Assembly: GCA_934096985.1 (NCBI GenBank)
Contig: CAKONC010000001.1
Location: 1 to 64,000 of the forward strand
Length of the DNA stretch: 64,000 nucleotides
Reading direction: 5' to 3'
Source of the DNA: an uncultured Bacilli bacterium
GTDB taxonomy: Bacteria > Bacillota_I > Bacilli_A > RF39 > UBA660
The translations under genes were made by a program, and so were the position numbers. Positions 34,205 to 41,430 of this stretch are shown here, piece after piece. The notes beneath the pieces were generated by a model. That model saw only the letters and a program-made list of their open reading frames with translations. It had not been told where the DNA came from and did no database searches. Position 1 is the stretch's first letter. The number at the start of each line of letters is the position of its first letter.

Positions 34205-34435
34205 ATGCAAGAAAAATTGATTTTACTAAAAGAACAAAAGAGTTTGACAAATAAGGAAATGGCTGAAATGCTAGGAATTACACCGATTCAATACCGAAAA
34301 AAAGAAAAAGGTGAAGTTCAATTTAAACTTAATGAAATGGTAAAATTAAGTGAATATTTTGGAAAAACGATGGACGAAATTTTTTTACCATCAAAGCACC
34401 AAAATGGTGCGTTAAATAAAATTGAGGAGGTGTAA
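34205..34435 (+). CDS. Cro-like XRE-family regulator
   Basis: 76 residues, almost all HTH: KSLTNKEMAEMLGITPIQYR then KKEKGE, and a tail YFGKTMDEIFLPSKHQNG similar in style to the repressor's DEFF segment. First gene of the rightward early operon behind AAGGAGGTG. Likely represses the repressor promoter or its own. Confidence 0.82.
   Translation: MQEKLILLKEQKSLTNKEMAEMLGITPIQYRKKEKGEVQFKLNEMVKLSEYFGKTMDEIFLPSKHQNGALNKIEEV
34396..34410. promoter_or_regulatory. Second copy of the GCACC-n5-GGTGC operator
   Basis: GCACC-AAAAT-GGTGC inside the 3' end of the Cro-like gene, with the same half sites and spacing as the operator at 34149-34163, 247 bp away. The distance would allow looping or a roadblock. 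Confidence 0.6.
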
Positions 34436-34437
34436 AT

Positions 34438-34545
34438 ATGAGTACAGGCGTACAAATAACTTTAATTATTTGTGTCACTTTGATAGCTCTTATCTATATA
34501 TTAGCTAAATATGGTAGTGATATAAATAACAATAAGAAAAAATAA
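34438..34545 (+). CDS. Small phage membrane protein, 35 residues
   Basis: Strong GAGGAGGTG site, then MSTGVQITLIICVTLIALIY: one TM helix and a short charged tail (NNNKKK). Two bases after the Cro-like gene. Function unknown. Confidence 0.6.
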   Translation: MSTGVQITLIICVTLIALIYILAKYGSDINNNKKK

Positions 34546-34573
34546 CTAAGACTAGCAAAGAAGAGGTGGAAAT

Positions 34574-34798
34574 ATGGAAAAGCCTTACTTAAACATTACT
34601 GAGTTATCAATTCTTTTAGGACAAGGTAGGCGTCAAGCTGAAAGAGTTATGAATCATCTTTTGGAGATTGCTAAGGAACAAAATTATTATATTCCTGAAA
34701 GTAAAAGAGATATTTTGATACCTACACATTTAGTAAAAAAGGAATTGAAAATCAAAGAAGTAATTTTAAACAAAAATAGAAATGAGGTTAAAGAATGA
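34574..34798 (+). CDS. Small DNA-binding-like protein (DUF3173-like)
   Basis: 74 residues, ITELSILLGQGRRQAERVMN resembling an excisionase/DUF3173-type helix-turn-helix. Could act as excisionase or regulator. AAGAGGTGG precedes the ATG. It overlaps the next gene by 4 nt. Confidence 0.6.
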   Translation: MEKPYLNITELSILLGQGRRQAERVMNHLLEIAKEQNYYIPESKRDILIPTHLVKKELKIKEVILNKNRNEVKE

Positions 34799-35103
34799 AA
34801 AGGACAAATAAAAAAATAAAAATTAAATGGAAAAATATAGCATTACTAGGAGTTTTACTATTATGTGCATATATAGTAGCTCACGATTTATTTATGCTAA
34901 CAATCTATTCTTGGATTACAGGAAAGTATATAGGGTGGACTTGGTTTGGATTTTTAACATTTTTAACAGCCTTTGCTGTAGGAGGAGAGATTGTTGATTA
35001 TTTTGTTGAAGAAATTAATAAAAAAAAAAGATTTATGAATTGGTTGAGAACTCATAAATCAAATGTAAAACAAAACATTTTACTATTAGATTATAGCATT
35101 TAA
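34795..35103 (+). CDS. Phage membrane protein, 102 residues
   Basis: Basic N-terminus, TM helices at about 13-35 and 45-66, then a charged tail. No known family. Coupled to the DUF3173-like gene by ATGA. Function unknown. Confidence 0.6.
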   Translation: MKRTNKKIKIKWKNIALLGVLLLCAYIVAHDLFMLTIYSWITGKYIGWTWFGFLTFLTAFAVGGEIVDYFVEEINKKKRFMNWLRTHKSNVKQNILLLDYSI

Positions 35104-35136
35104 TGGTTAAAAAAGCAAAAGGATTGGAGGTAAAAG

Positions 35137-35847
35137 ATGAACGGATTCACTATATATAAAGAATACTACGAACTGATTACCTTACTAACCGAAAGAGAAC
35201 AACAAGAGTTATTACTAGCAATAACAAAGTTTATGTTTGAAGATATTGAACCAACATTAAATGATAAGCAAACAAAGATATTTAATAACTTACGCAGACC
35301 TTTAGAAAAAAGCAAAAAAAGAAGTAAGTGTGGTTCAATTACAAAATCAAACGAAAATCAAGAAGAAAACGAAACAAAAACAAAAGAAAATCAAAAAGAA
35401 ATCAAAACAAAATTAAATGAAAATCAAAAAGAGAATGAAAACAAAACACATCAAGATGTTAATGTTATTGTTAATGTTAATGATAATGTAGATGTTAATG
35501 TTAAAAAAATATCTTTAGAAGAAATAAAAGGAATTATTGAATATCTAAATATTAAAAGTAATTCACATTATAAGTATTCTACTGATAAAACGCAAACTCT
35601 TATAAAAGCTAGAATTAAAGATGGATTTACTTTAGATGATTTTAAAATTGTTATTGATAAAAAATGCGAAGAATGGTTAGGAACTGATTTTGAAAAGTTT
35701 TTAAGACCTGAAACATTGTTTAGTAATAAATTCGAGGGCTACCTAAATCAAAAAATTACAGCTAAGAAGAAAACACTAAAAGATATTTCTATGAGTGACA
35801 TAGATAGAGCTATTGAAATTGAAAGAAAGGGTAGTGGATTATTTTGA
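35137..35847 (+). CDS. Phage replication organizer with repeat-rich linker
   Basis: 236 residues. N-terminal about 65 residues (FTIYKEYYELITLLTEREQQ) resemble the DUF6291 type; the C-terminal about 80 residues match the phage replication C-terminal domain (YKYSTDKTQTLIKARIKDGF, then FLRPETLFSNKFEGYLNQ), as in Lactococcus phage replication initiators. The linker is built of three 11-residue ENQ repeats followed by a Val/Asn/Asp run. At the DNA level these are iteron-like repeats, so the phage origin may lie in this gene. Confidence 0.82.
   Translation: MNGFTIYKEYYELITLLTEREQQELLLAITKFMFEDIEPTLNDKQTKIFNNLRRPLEKSKKRSKCGSITKSNENQEENETKTKENQKEIKTKLNENQKENENKTHQDVNVIVNVNDNVDVNVKKISLEEIKGIIEYLNIKSNSHYKYSTDKTQTLIKARIKDGFTLDDFKIVIDKKCEEWLGTDFEKFLRPETLFSNKFEGYLNQKITAKKKTLKDISMSDIDRAIEIERKGSGLF
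35353..35451 (+). repeat. Three 33-bp direct repeats inside the replication gene
   Basis: Units at 35353-35385, 35386-35418 and 35419-35451, each beginning GAAAATCAAGAAGAA or GAAAATCAAAAAGA. They are A-rich, on the same strand, and each encodes an 11-residue ENQ-type repeat. The period of 33 bp is close to three helical turns. Confidence 0.75.
35455..35502 (+). repeat. Eight tandem hexamers of the GATGTT/AATGTT type
   Basis: 48 bp of GATGTT, AATGTT, ATTGTT, AATGTT, AATGAT, AATGTA, GATGTT, AATGTT directly after the 33-bp repeats. AT-rich; plausible unwinding element or simply low-complexity coding for Val-Asn. Confidence 0.7.
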
Positions 35848-36236
35848 CAAAATTAGAATTTTTGAAAGGAATGAAAAAGTTAGCTAATTACTTTTTAAAA
35901 GATTTAAGTGATGAAGAATTAACAAGTTGGTATGAAATTTTTAAGGATATAGAAGTTGAAACTTTTTATATGTCAATTCAAGAAATAGGAAAAACTAATA
36001 AATATTTTCCGGTGTTGAGTGAGCTATATGAGGAATGTAGAAAACAACGAAAAGAGTTTTTTCTATCAATATTAGAAAACAATAAGTCAGTCCCTGAAAA
36101 TAGACTTGGATACTTAAAAAGTATGGTTGATTGGTATTCGATACAAAAAGAATATCCAAAAGAAATAATAAAAGAAGTTCTTAGCTATAAAAAATCTAAT
36201 TTAATTGAAAAAAAGGAAACTCCACTTATAGGTTAA
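35844..36236 (+). CDS. Putative replicative helicase loader/inhibitor-like protein
   Basis: 130 residues, helical, opening LEFLKGMKKLANYFLKDLSD and WYEIFKDIEVETFYMSIQEI, the pattern seen in G39P-like loaders (N-terminal helicase-binding domain). It begins at TTG overlapping the stop of the replication organizer (TTGA). An in-frame ATG at 35871 is possible. Position beside the organizer supports a replication role. Confidence 0.6.
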   Translation: MTKLEFLKGMKKLANYFLKDLSDEELTSWYEIFKDIEVETFYMSIQEIGKTNKYFPVLSELYEECRKQRKEFFLSILENNKSVPENRLGYLKSMVDWYSIQKEYPKEIIKEVLSYKKSNLIEKKETPLIG

Positions 36237-36241
36237 AAGTA

Positions 36242-36475
36242 ATGGAAGAAGAAAAATTAAGTAGATATTGGAAGTTAAGAAGAGCTTATAACACTTTAAA
36301 TCTAAATTATGATGTTTTGAAAACTGAAAGTGAATATAAAGATCGAGTTATTACTCGTCAAAAAAATGAAATAGCAAAATTAAAGGAGGAGATTAAAAAA
36401 TGGCAACAGCCAAAACAAAAAAAGTTGAAGAGAAGAAAACATATAACTTCGGTGAAAAAAAGACCGAAAATATAA
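36242..36475 (+). CDS. Small coiled-coil protein, 77 residues
   Basis: Highly charged, predicted coiled coil (KDRVITRQKNEIAKLKEEI) and a basic tail. The 3' third overlaps the next gene by 76 nt in another frame, so the real extent of use is uncertain. Function unknown. Confidence 0.5.
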   Translation: MEEEKLSRYWKLRRAYNTLNLNYDVLKTESEYKDRVITRQKNEIAKLKEEIKKWQQPKQKKLKRRKHITSVKKRPKI

Positions 36476-37245
36476 ATGGAAAAACTTTACCAGTAGAATT
36501 TATAACACCAAAGTATAAAGAAGCTAGAAATAAAGCTATTGAATTATTGGAAAGTGATAAATATAAAGGAATATTGGAAACAAGTGATTTTTGGATATTA
36601 GTTAATACTTACGCTAACAAAACTAAGGCTATGTATAGCGGATTAATTATAAGCCACGATGGTTGCTTAAAAATAAATGATGTTTTAGATAAAGAATTAA
36701 AATTTAAACCTGAATGTATGACACTTGATAAAGAGGGTTATAATGGCTCTTTAGTATTTACTTATAATTGTCCTGAACAAGGAATCTATGAAGTTGGAGA
36801 GGTAAGTAAAGATAATTGTAAAAATGATTATCCTTATGCTATGGCTTTAAAAAGATGTATGGATAGAGTAATTTTAAAAAATAGTAAAATAGCTTACTCA
36901 GGAATTTATAGTGATAGTGAAGCTGATGAATTTACAAAAAGAATTGATGAAGATGTTGTAGAAGAAAAACCTAAAACTACTAAAACAGCAACTACAAAAA
37001 AAGCACCGGTAAAAACTGAAACTAAACAAAAAGGTGGAGATTTACCAATTCAAAAAACTCAAGTAGAACTAATTAAGAAATTATATACAGCAGAGGAGTT
37101 AATTCCTTTAATGAAAAAAATTGGAAAAGTAAAAATTGTTGAACTTACTTTATTAGAAGCAAGTAATTTAATTAAATTAAAAGAAAATGCAAAAGTGGAA
37201 CAAGCAGTAGAAGTACCACAAGACGATGATAATTATTTAGATTAG
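36400..37245 (+). CDS. Putative single-strand annealing/recombination protein
   Basis: 281 residues. The core NDYPYAMALKRCMDRVILK and IYSDSEADEF resemble phage proteins related to the Rad52/Erf annealase group, then a Lys/Thr-rich linker and a C-terminal helical domain ending in DDDNYLD. Family assignment is uncertain. A nuclease gene of the PD-(D/E)XK type and ssb follow closely, the usual annealase-exonuclease-SSB set. RBS AAGGAGGA. Confidence 0.55.
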   Translation: MATAKTKKVEEKKTYNFGEKKTENINGKTLPVEFITPKYKEARNKAIELLESDKYKGILETSDFWILVNTYANKTKAMYSGLIISHDGCLKINDVLDKELKFKPECMTLDKEGYNGSLVFTYNCPEQGIYEVGEVSKDNCKNDYPYAMALKRCMDRVILKNSKIAYSGIYSDSEADEFTKRIDEDVVEEKPKTTKTATTKKAPVKTETKQKGGDLPIQKTQVELIKKLYTAEELIPLMKKIGKVKIVELTLLEASNLIKLKENAKVEQAVEVPQDDDNYLD

Positions 37246-37257
37246 GAGGAATAGAAA

Positions 37258-37578
37258 ATGGAAGAAAATAAATTAGTAATCGTAAAAGATAATGAAATAG
37301 TAATTGATAATGATTTTATAGAAAGATATAGAAACTTTAAGAAAGTTCAATTAGAAATGGATTTAATGGAAAAAGATTTTAAAGCTCAATTAAAAAGTGC
37401 TATGGAATTAGTAGGAAAAGATAAATTGATATTAGATGGTTTTTCAGCAAAGATTAAAGCTGGATATACAACAAAGAGATTTGATTCTACAAGATTTAAA
37501 AAAGAATGCCCTGAAATTTATGAAGAATATTCTAAAGATTCAAGTGTATCAAGTTCAATATCAATAGAAGTTGAGTAA
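37258..37578 (+). CDS. Hypothetical phage protein between annealase and exonuclease genes
   Basis: 106 residues, helical first half then FSAKIKAGYTTKRFDSTRFK. Small proteins of this style sit before phage exonucleases; I infer a recombination-module accessory but see no motif. Its stop overlaps the next ATG by one base (TAATG). RBS GGAGGAA. Confidence 0.6.
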   Translation: MEENKLVIVKDNEIVIDNDFIERYRNFKKVQLEMDLMEKDFKAQLKSAMELVGKDKLILDGFSAKIKAGYTTKRFDSTRFKKECPEIYEEYSKDSSVSSSISIEVE

Positions 37579-38186
37579 TGATTGAGTTTATTGATGAACC
37601 ACACATCTATCTAGTAAATGGAGTTATTACTCCTAGTGTTAGTGAAATATTACATTTTATATTTCCTAATAAATATAAAGGAGTTAATAGAAAAATTTTA
37701 AATAAAAAAGCTGAATATGGAACTACGATACACGAATCAATAGAAATGTATGAAGCTAACATTAAAACAATGTCTATAGAAGAAGCGTTTAATGTCACGA
37801 TACAAGCTAAAGAATTAAGTTATATTCAAGAAGCAAGTTTAAGACAATATTTAAAGCTTAAAAATAGATATGAAATAGATGTAATAGAACAAGAAACAAT
37901 GATTCAATTTGAACAAAAATACGCTGGTCGTTTCGATATGATAGCAAAGATTAAAGGATCACTATGTTTATGTGATATTAAGACAACAGCTGAATTAGAT
38001 GAAGAATATTTAAGTTGGCAATTAAGTTATTATGAAATGGCTATGGGAAAGAAATTTGATAAATTATATGCTATTTGGCTACCTAAGAAAGATATAGGAC
38101 AAGTAGTAGAAGTTAAAAGAAAGCCTAAAGAGGTTTTAATAAAAAAATTAAATGAATTTATGGAGGTATATGAAAATGGAAAATAA
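37578..38186 (+). CDS. PD-(D/E)XK exonuclease (RecB/Cas4-like)
   Basis: 202 residues. EYGTTIHESIEMYE (the N-terminal E/H motif), AGRFDMIAKIKGSLCLCDIK (Asp then D-x-K) and LSWQLSYYEMA (Q-x3-Y) form the nuclease site. Would resect dsDNA ends for the annealase. It starts at the TAATG junction and overlaps the next gene by 11 nt. Confidence 0.82.
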   Translation: MIEFIDEPHIYLVNGVITPSVSEILHFIFPNKYKGVNRKILNKKAEYGTTIHESIEMYEANIKTMSIEEAFNVTIQAKELSYIQEASLRQYLKLKNRYEIDVIEQETMIQFEQKYAGRFDMIAKIKGSLCLCDIKTTAELDEEYLSWQLSYYEMAMGKKFDKLYAIWLPKKDIGQVVEVKRKPKEVLIKKLNEFMEVYENGK

Positions 38187-38526
38187 AATTGATGAAAAGG
38201 TATTAAATAAATTATTAAAAGGAGCTAAAACAAAAATTATAGCAACCGATAATGGAATAGGAATAGAGGGTAAATTACCTGAAATGTTAAGTTTGCTAGG
38301 ATTTTTAATCCGTCAAATAAAAGATAGTGGTGTTGATAAAAACTTGTTGAAAGAAACTATAAGAATTGGCTTAGGTGAAAAAGTTAATAAAACAAAAGAA
38401 AGTAAAGATGATGAAAAACTAAAACATCAAAAAGCATTAAAAGAATTACTAAAAGGATTAAATGAAGCCTTAGCAAAAGATTTAAAAGATTTAGAAGAAA
38501 TGTTAGGAGATGAAGAAGATGAATAA
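38176..38526 (+). CDS. Hypothetical phage protein, 116 residues
   Basis: Start at ATG 38176, nine bases after GGAGG. A segment TKIIATDNGIGIEGKLPEML, then charged helices with an acidic end. Unknown family, conserved-looking position between exonuclease and ssb. Overlaps ssb by 8 nt. Confidence 0.6.
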   Translation: MENKIDEKVLNKLLKGAKTKIIATDNGIGIEGKLPEMLSLLGFLIRQIKDSGVDKNLLKETIRIGLGEKVNKTKESKDDEKLKHQKALKELLKGLNEALAKDLKDLEEMLGDEEDE

Positions 38527-38959
38527 TGTAAGTATTATTGGAAGAATAACTAAAGATATAGAATTAAGAGCTACAACAAGTGGATTACCAGCTGTAAGTA
38601 TGTTTATAGCTATAAATAATGGAAAAGACAAGGACGGAAATGAAAGACCAGCCGATTTTCCAAAGATATATGTTTACGACAAACAGGCTGAAAATGTAAA
38701 CGAATATTGTCATAAAGGTAGCCTAGTAGGAATTACAGGAAGAATTAAAACTAGAACTTGGGACAAAGAAGATGGAACTAAAGGATATGAAACTTATATT
38801 TTAGCAAGTAGAGTACAATTTTTGGATACTAAAGCTAGTGAGGGAGCTGGAATACCTGAACCTGATTATGTACCATCAAAAGAAGAAAAAGAAGAAAATG
38901 ATCCATTCGCCGATTTTGGAGAATCAGTAGAAATTAGTGACGATGATTTACCTTTCTAG
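38519..38959 (+). CDS. ssb: Single-stranded DNA-binding protein
   Basis: OB-fold SSB: MNNVSIIGRITKDIELR, VSMFIAINNGKDKDG, YCHKGSLVGITGRIKTRTW, and the acidic C-terminal tip DDDLPF that recruits partners. 146 residues. ATG 38519 is used because AGGAG (38505-38509) is nine bases upstream, while the in-frame ATG 38510 directly abuts it. Confidence 0.95.
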   Translation: MNNVSIIGRITKDIELRATTSGLPAVSMFIAINNGKDKDGNERPADFPKIYVYDKQAENVNEYCHKGSLVGITGRIKTRTWDKEDGTKGYETYILASRVQFLDTKASEGAGIPEPDYVPSKEEKEENDPFADFGESVEISDDDLPF

Positions 38960-38966
38960 GTGATAT

Positions 38967-39488
38967 ATGAAGCTTGTAGGTAATTATTCTCGTAGTGGAA
39001 AAAATGAAAACTTTGAAACTGAAATTACACTTACTATACGAGAAAACTATAAACATTTAATTCAAGACCTAGATAAGAACGAATTATATTCAATAGTAAT
39101 ATCTAAAGCTAAAGATAAAAGAACTGAACAGCAAAATAAATATATGTGGGCTCTAATAGGTGAGATAGATAAAGCTCGTAATGGTGATAGGTCAAATGAG
39201 GACTATGATATTTACCTTGAGGCTTTGGTAAGAGCTGGAGCTAAATATACTCATCTATTAGTTGAGCCACAGGCTGAATCAATGTTAAGAGAAAGTTTTA
39301 GAGCAATACAGCTAGTTAGAAAAATACAAGTTAAGGATAAAGTCTTTAATGATTATAAATGTTTTTATGGAAGTTCAAAAATGGATAAAAAAGAAATGCA
39401 CGACTTAATAGAAACAATATTAGATATGGCTAGTGAATGTGGATTAGATATTGTCTATTGGAAAGATGTATTAGATTTTGAGGATTAG
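38967..39488 (+). CDS. NinB-like recombination protein
   Basis: 173 residues. The stretch KRTEQQNKYMWALIGEIDKA and the mid-region SMLRESFRAIQLVRKIQVKD resemble the NinB/Orf family, which binds ssDNA and can replace RecFOR in phage recombination. Placed right after ssb, consistent with that role. Confidence 0.65.
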   Translation: MKLVGNYSRSGKNENFETEITLTIRENYKHLIQDLDKNELYSIVISKAKDKRTEQQNKYMWALIGEIDKARNGDRSNEDYDIYLEALVRAGAKYTHLLVEPQAESMLRESFRAIQLVRKIQVKDKVFNDYKCFYGSSKMDKKEMHDLIETILDMASECGLDIVYWKDVLDFED

Positions 39489-39490
39489 AA

Positions 39491-39712
39491 ATGGGAAAGA
39501 TAAGTCAAAAAGATATTGTGTTAAATCATTTAAAGAAATATGGAAGTATATCTACTATGGAATGTTATGAAATATATAGAATAACTGATTTACAACACGC
39601 AATATATCTTTTAAGAAAAGAAAATTACAATATTATTGATGAATGGATTAGTAGCAAAAATAAATTAGGTTGGGCTAATAAATATAAAAAATATACTTTA
39701 GTTGAAAGTTGA
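39491..39712 (+). CDS. Small HTH protein
   Basis: 73 residues: SQKDIVLNHLKKYGSISTME then an HTH-type LRKENYNIIDEW. Common in phage recombination regions as a putative DNA-binding protein. Begins 2 bases after the NinB-like gene. Confidence 0.7.
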   Translation: MGKISQKDIVLNHLKKYGSISTMECYEIYRITDLQHAIYLLRKENYNIIDEWISSKNKLGWANKYKKYTLVES

Positions 39713-39722
39713 GGTTGATAAT

Positions 39723-40052
39723 ATGAACGAAGAAAAAGAATTAATAAATACACTTAAAAAAAATATAGAAATTGTCAATCACTATGGAGTAAAAAAACAA
39801 ATGCCTATATGGATTGAAGAAATGAGTGAACTTATAAAAGTAATTTGTAAGTGGGCTAGAAAATATGACGAATTAGAGGGTGATATAACACCTCAATTAA
39901 AAGCTGATTTTTATGAAGAAATAACTGATGTTTCAATTTGTTTAGATCAATTAAAATATATTTTAAATTTTAAAGAAGATGATTTGATGAATGAATATAA
40001 GTTTAAGGTTGAAAGACAGCTAAAAAGAATAGCTGGTGAAAATAATGAGTGA
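39723..40052 (+). CDS. MazG-like nucleotide pyrophosphohydrolase
   Basis: 109 residues. WIEEMSELIKVICKWARK and FYEEITDVSICLDQ give the EExxE...ExxD metal-binding pattern of MazG/dUTPase-like all-alpha NTP pyrophosphatases. It may clean or balance nucleotide pools. ATG 39723 is preceded by GAGGT. It overlaps the next gene by 8 nt. Confidence 0.75.
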   Translation: MNEEKELINTLKKNIEIVNHYGVKKQMPIWIEEMSELIKVICKWARKYDELEGDITPQLKADFYEEITDVSICLDQLKYILNFKEDDLMNEYKFKVERQLKRIAGENNE

Positions 40053-40284
40053 AGAAGAAATTATTAAATTAAGAACAAGATTACAATTAGCGGAAGATAG
40101 TAATAAAATTCTAGTTCAAAAATTAAAAAATAAGGATAAAGATTTAAAAACAATAAATAATCTTTATCTAAATGAAAAGAAAAAAGTGAATACCATTTAT
40201 ACAGCTTTAACTACACGAAATGTAGATGAGAATAATTATAAAAAAGCTATTGAATGGATAATAAAAATTATTGAGGAGGGATAA
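40045..40284 (+). CDS. Small coiled-coil phage protein, 79 residues
   Basis: Charged helical heptad-type sequence (LRTRLQLAEDSNKILVQKLK). Unknown function. Start at ATG 40045 overlapping the MazG-like gene end; GGTG upstream. Confidence 0.55.
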   Translation: MSEEEIIKLRTRLQLAEDSNKILVQKLKNKDKDLKTINNLYLNEKKKVNTIYTALTTRNVDENNYKKAIEWIIKIIEEG

Positions 40285-40287
40285 GAT

Positions 40288-40695
40288 ATGAGAACAATGA
40301 TTTTAATTATTAATTTAGTATGTCTTGCGTTTATGATTTTTAATATGATAAATATTGCAAAAACTGATAAAGAAATGGATAAAATGTTTAAGAAATTAGA
40401 TGAGGATTTTATAAGAAAAATGAAAGCTTTAACTTTACATTTAACACCTGATGAGGCTTTAGAATTAATACACGAAGTGGTAGATATACCTGATGGATTT
40501 TATCTAGGTGTAAATAATGAAGATATATTAGAAGTTACGTTATTTGAATGTGATAACAATGTTCACAATAAAATGGGAAAAGCAATAGAGGGATTTTATT
40601 TAGAAAGTTATAGACCTAGTGAGTTAATAAGTTTTGGAATTGAATTATTAAAATATATTAATGAATTAGAATATAAAAGCAAAATAAAATTTTAG
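40288..40695 (+). CDS. Hypothetical membrane-anchored phage protein
   Basis: 135 residues with one N-terminal hydrophobic segment (MILIINLVCLAFMIFNMINI) and a soluble C-terminal domain (LTLHLTPDEALELIHEVVDI). Family not recognised. GAGGAGGGAT precedes the ATG. Confidence 0.6.
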   Translation: MRTMILIINLVCLAFMIFNMINIAKTDKEMDKMFKKLDEDFIRKMKALTLHLTPDEALELIHEVVDIPDGFYLGVNNEDILEVTLFECDNNVHNKMGKAIEGFYLESYRPSELISFGIELLKYINELEYKSKIKF

Positions 40696-40704
40696 GTGTT
40701 GAAA

Positions 40705-41259
40705 ATGAAAATAGATATTTTTAACACGAATAAAAAATATAATATCATTTATGCTGACCCACCTTGGAGATATAAAGTTTGGCCAAGAGCAACAGGCTTA
40801 GGAAGAAGTGCTGAATCTCATTATAATACTATGGAGAAAGAAGATATACAATCTTTACCAATCCAAAATATTTGTGAAAAAGATTGCGTGTTATTGTTAT
40901 GGGTCACAGCACCTTGTCTATTAGAGGGAATAGAATTGATAAAAAAATGGGGTTTTGAATATAAAACATTTGGCTTTACTTGGATTAAACAAAATAAAAA
41001 AAGTGATAGTTTATTTTGGGGTATGGGATATTATACTAGAGCTAATACTGAAATATGTTTGTTAGCAACAAAAGGTAAACCATTACCTAGATTAAGTAAA
41101 TCAGTTCATCAAGTTGTTATATCAAAAGTAAGAGAACATAGCAGAAAACCTGATGAAGTTAGGAATAGAATTGTAGATTTATTTGGTGATATTCCACGAA
41201 TAGAATTATTTGCAAGGCAACAATTTAATGGTTGGGATTGCTGGGGAAATGAAGTTTAA
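40705..41259 (+). CDS. MT-A70-family adenine methyltransferase
   Basis: Transfers methyl to N6 of adenine. YADPPW (catalytic DPPW, residues 16-21), then HYNTMEKEDI, LLLWVTAPCL, HSRKPDEVRNRI and ELFARQQFNGWDCWGNEV, all family landmarks. 184 residues. Start at ATG 40705 behind AGGTG. No restriction partner is adjacent, so self-protection of phage DNA, or RNA modification, is inferred. Confidence 0.9.
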   Translation: MKIDIFNTNKKYNIIYADPPWRYKVWPRATGLGRSAESHYNTMEKEDIQSLPIQNICEKDCVLLLWVTAPCLLEGIELIKKWGFEYKTFGFTWIKQNKKSDSLFWGMGYYTRANTEICLLATKGKPLPRLSKSVHQVVISKVREHSRKPDEVRNRIVDLFGDIPRIELFARQQFNGWDCWGNEV

Positions 41260-41261
41260 AA

Positions 41262-41429
41262 ATGTTAGAAGAAACAATAGATTTATTAACAAGACAAATG
41301 TTAGAAAATGTTTTTAATGACAAGAAAAATAAACAAAAACAAATGATAACTATGAGCAAGGCTGATTTATACAAGTTTTGTATTAAATTAGTTAAACTTA
41401 TACAACAAATAGAAAATATGGAGGAATAA
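41262..41429 (+). CDS. Small phage protein, 55 residues
   Basis: ATG 41262 two bases after the methylase stop; helical, basic (MITMSKADLYKFCIKLVKLI). It ends one base before the RNA-repair gene start, and its last codons form that gene's GGAGGA site. Unknown function. Confidence 0.55.
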   Translation: MLEETIDLLTRQMLENVFNDKKNKQKQMITMSKADLYKFCIKLVKLIQQIENMEE

Positions 41430-41430
41430 G

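Noticed and set aside
35353..35502. CRISPR array
   Set aside because: Repeats are contiguous without unique spacers and lie in a coding frame.
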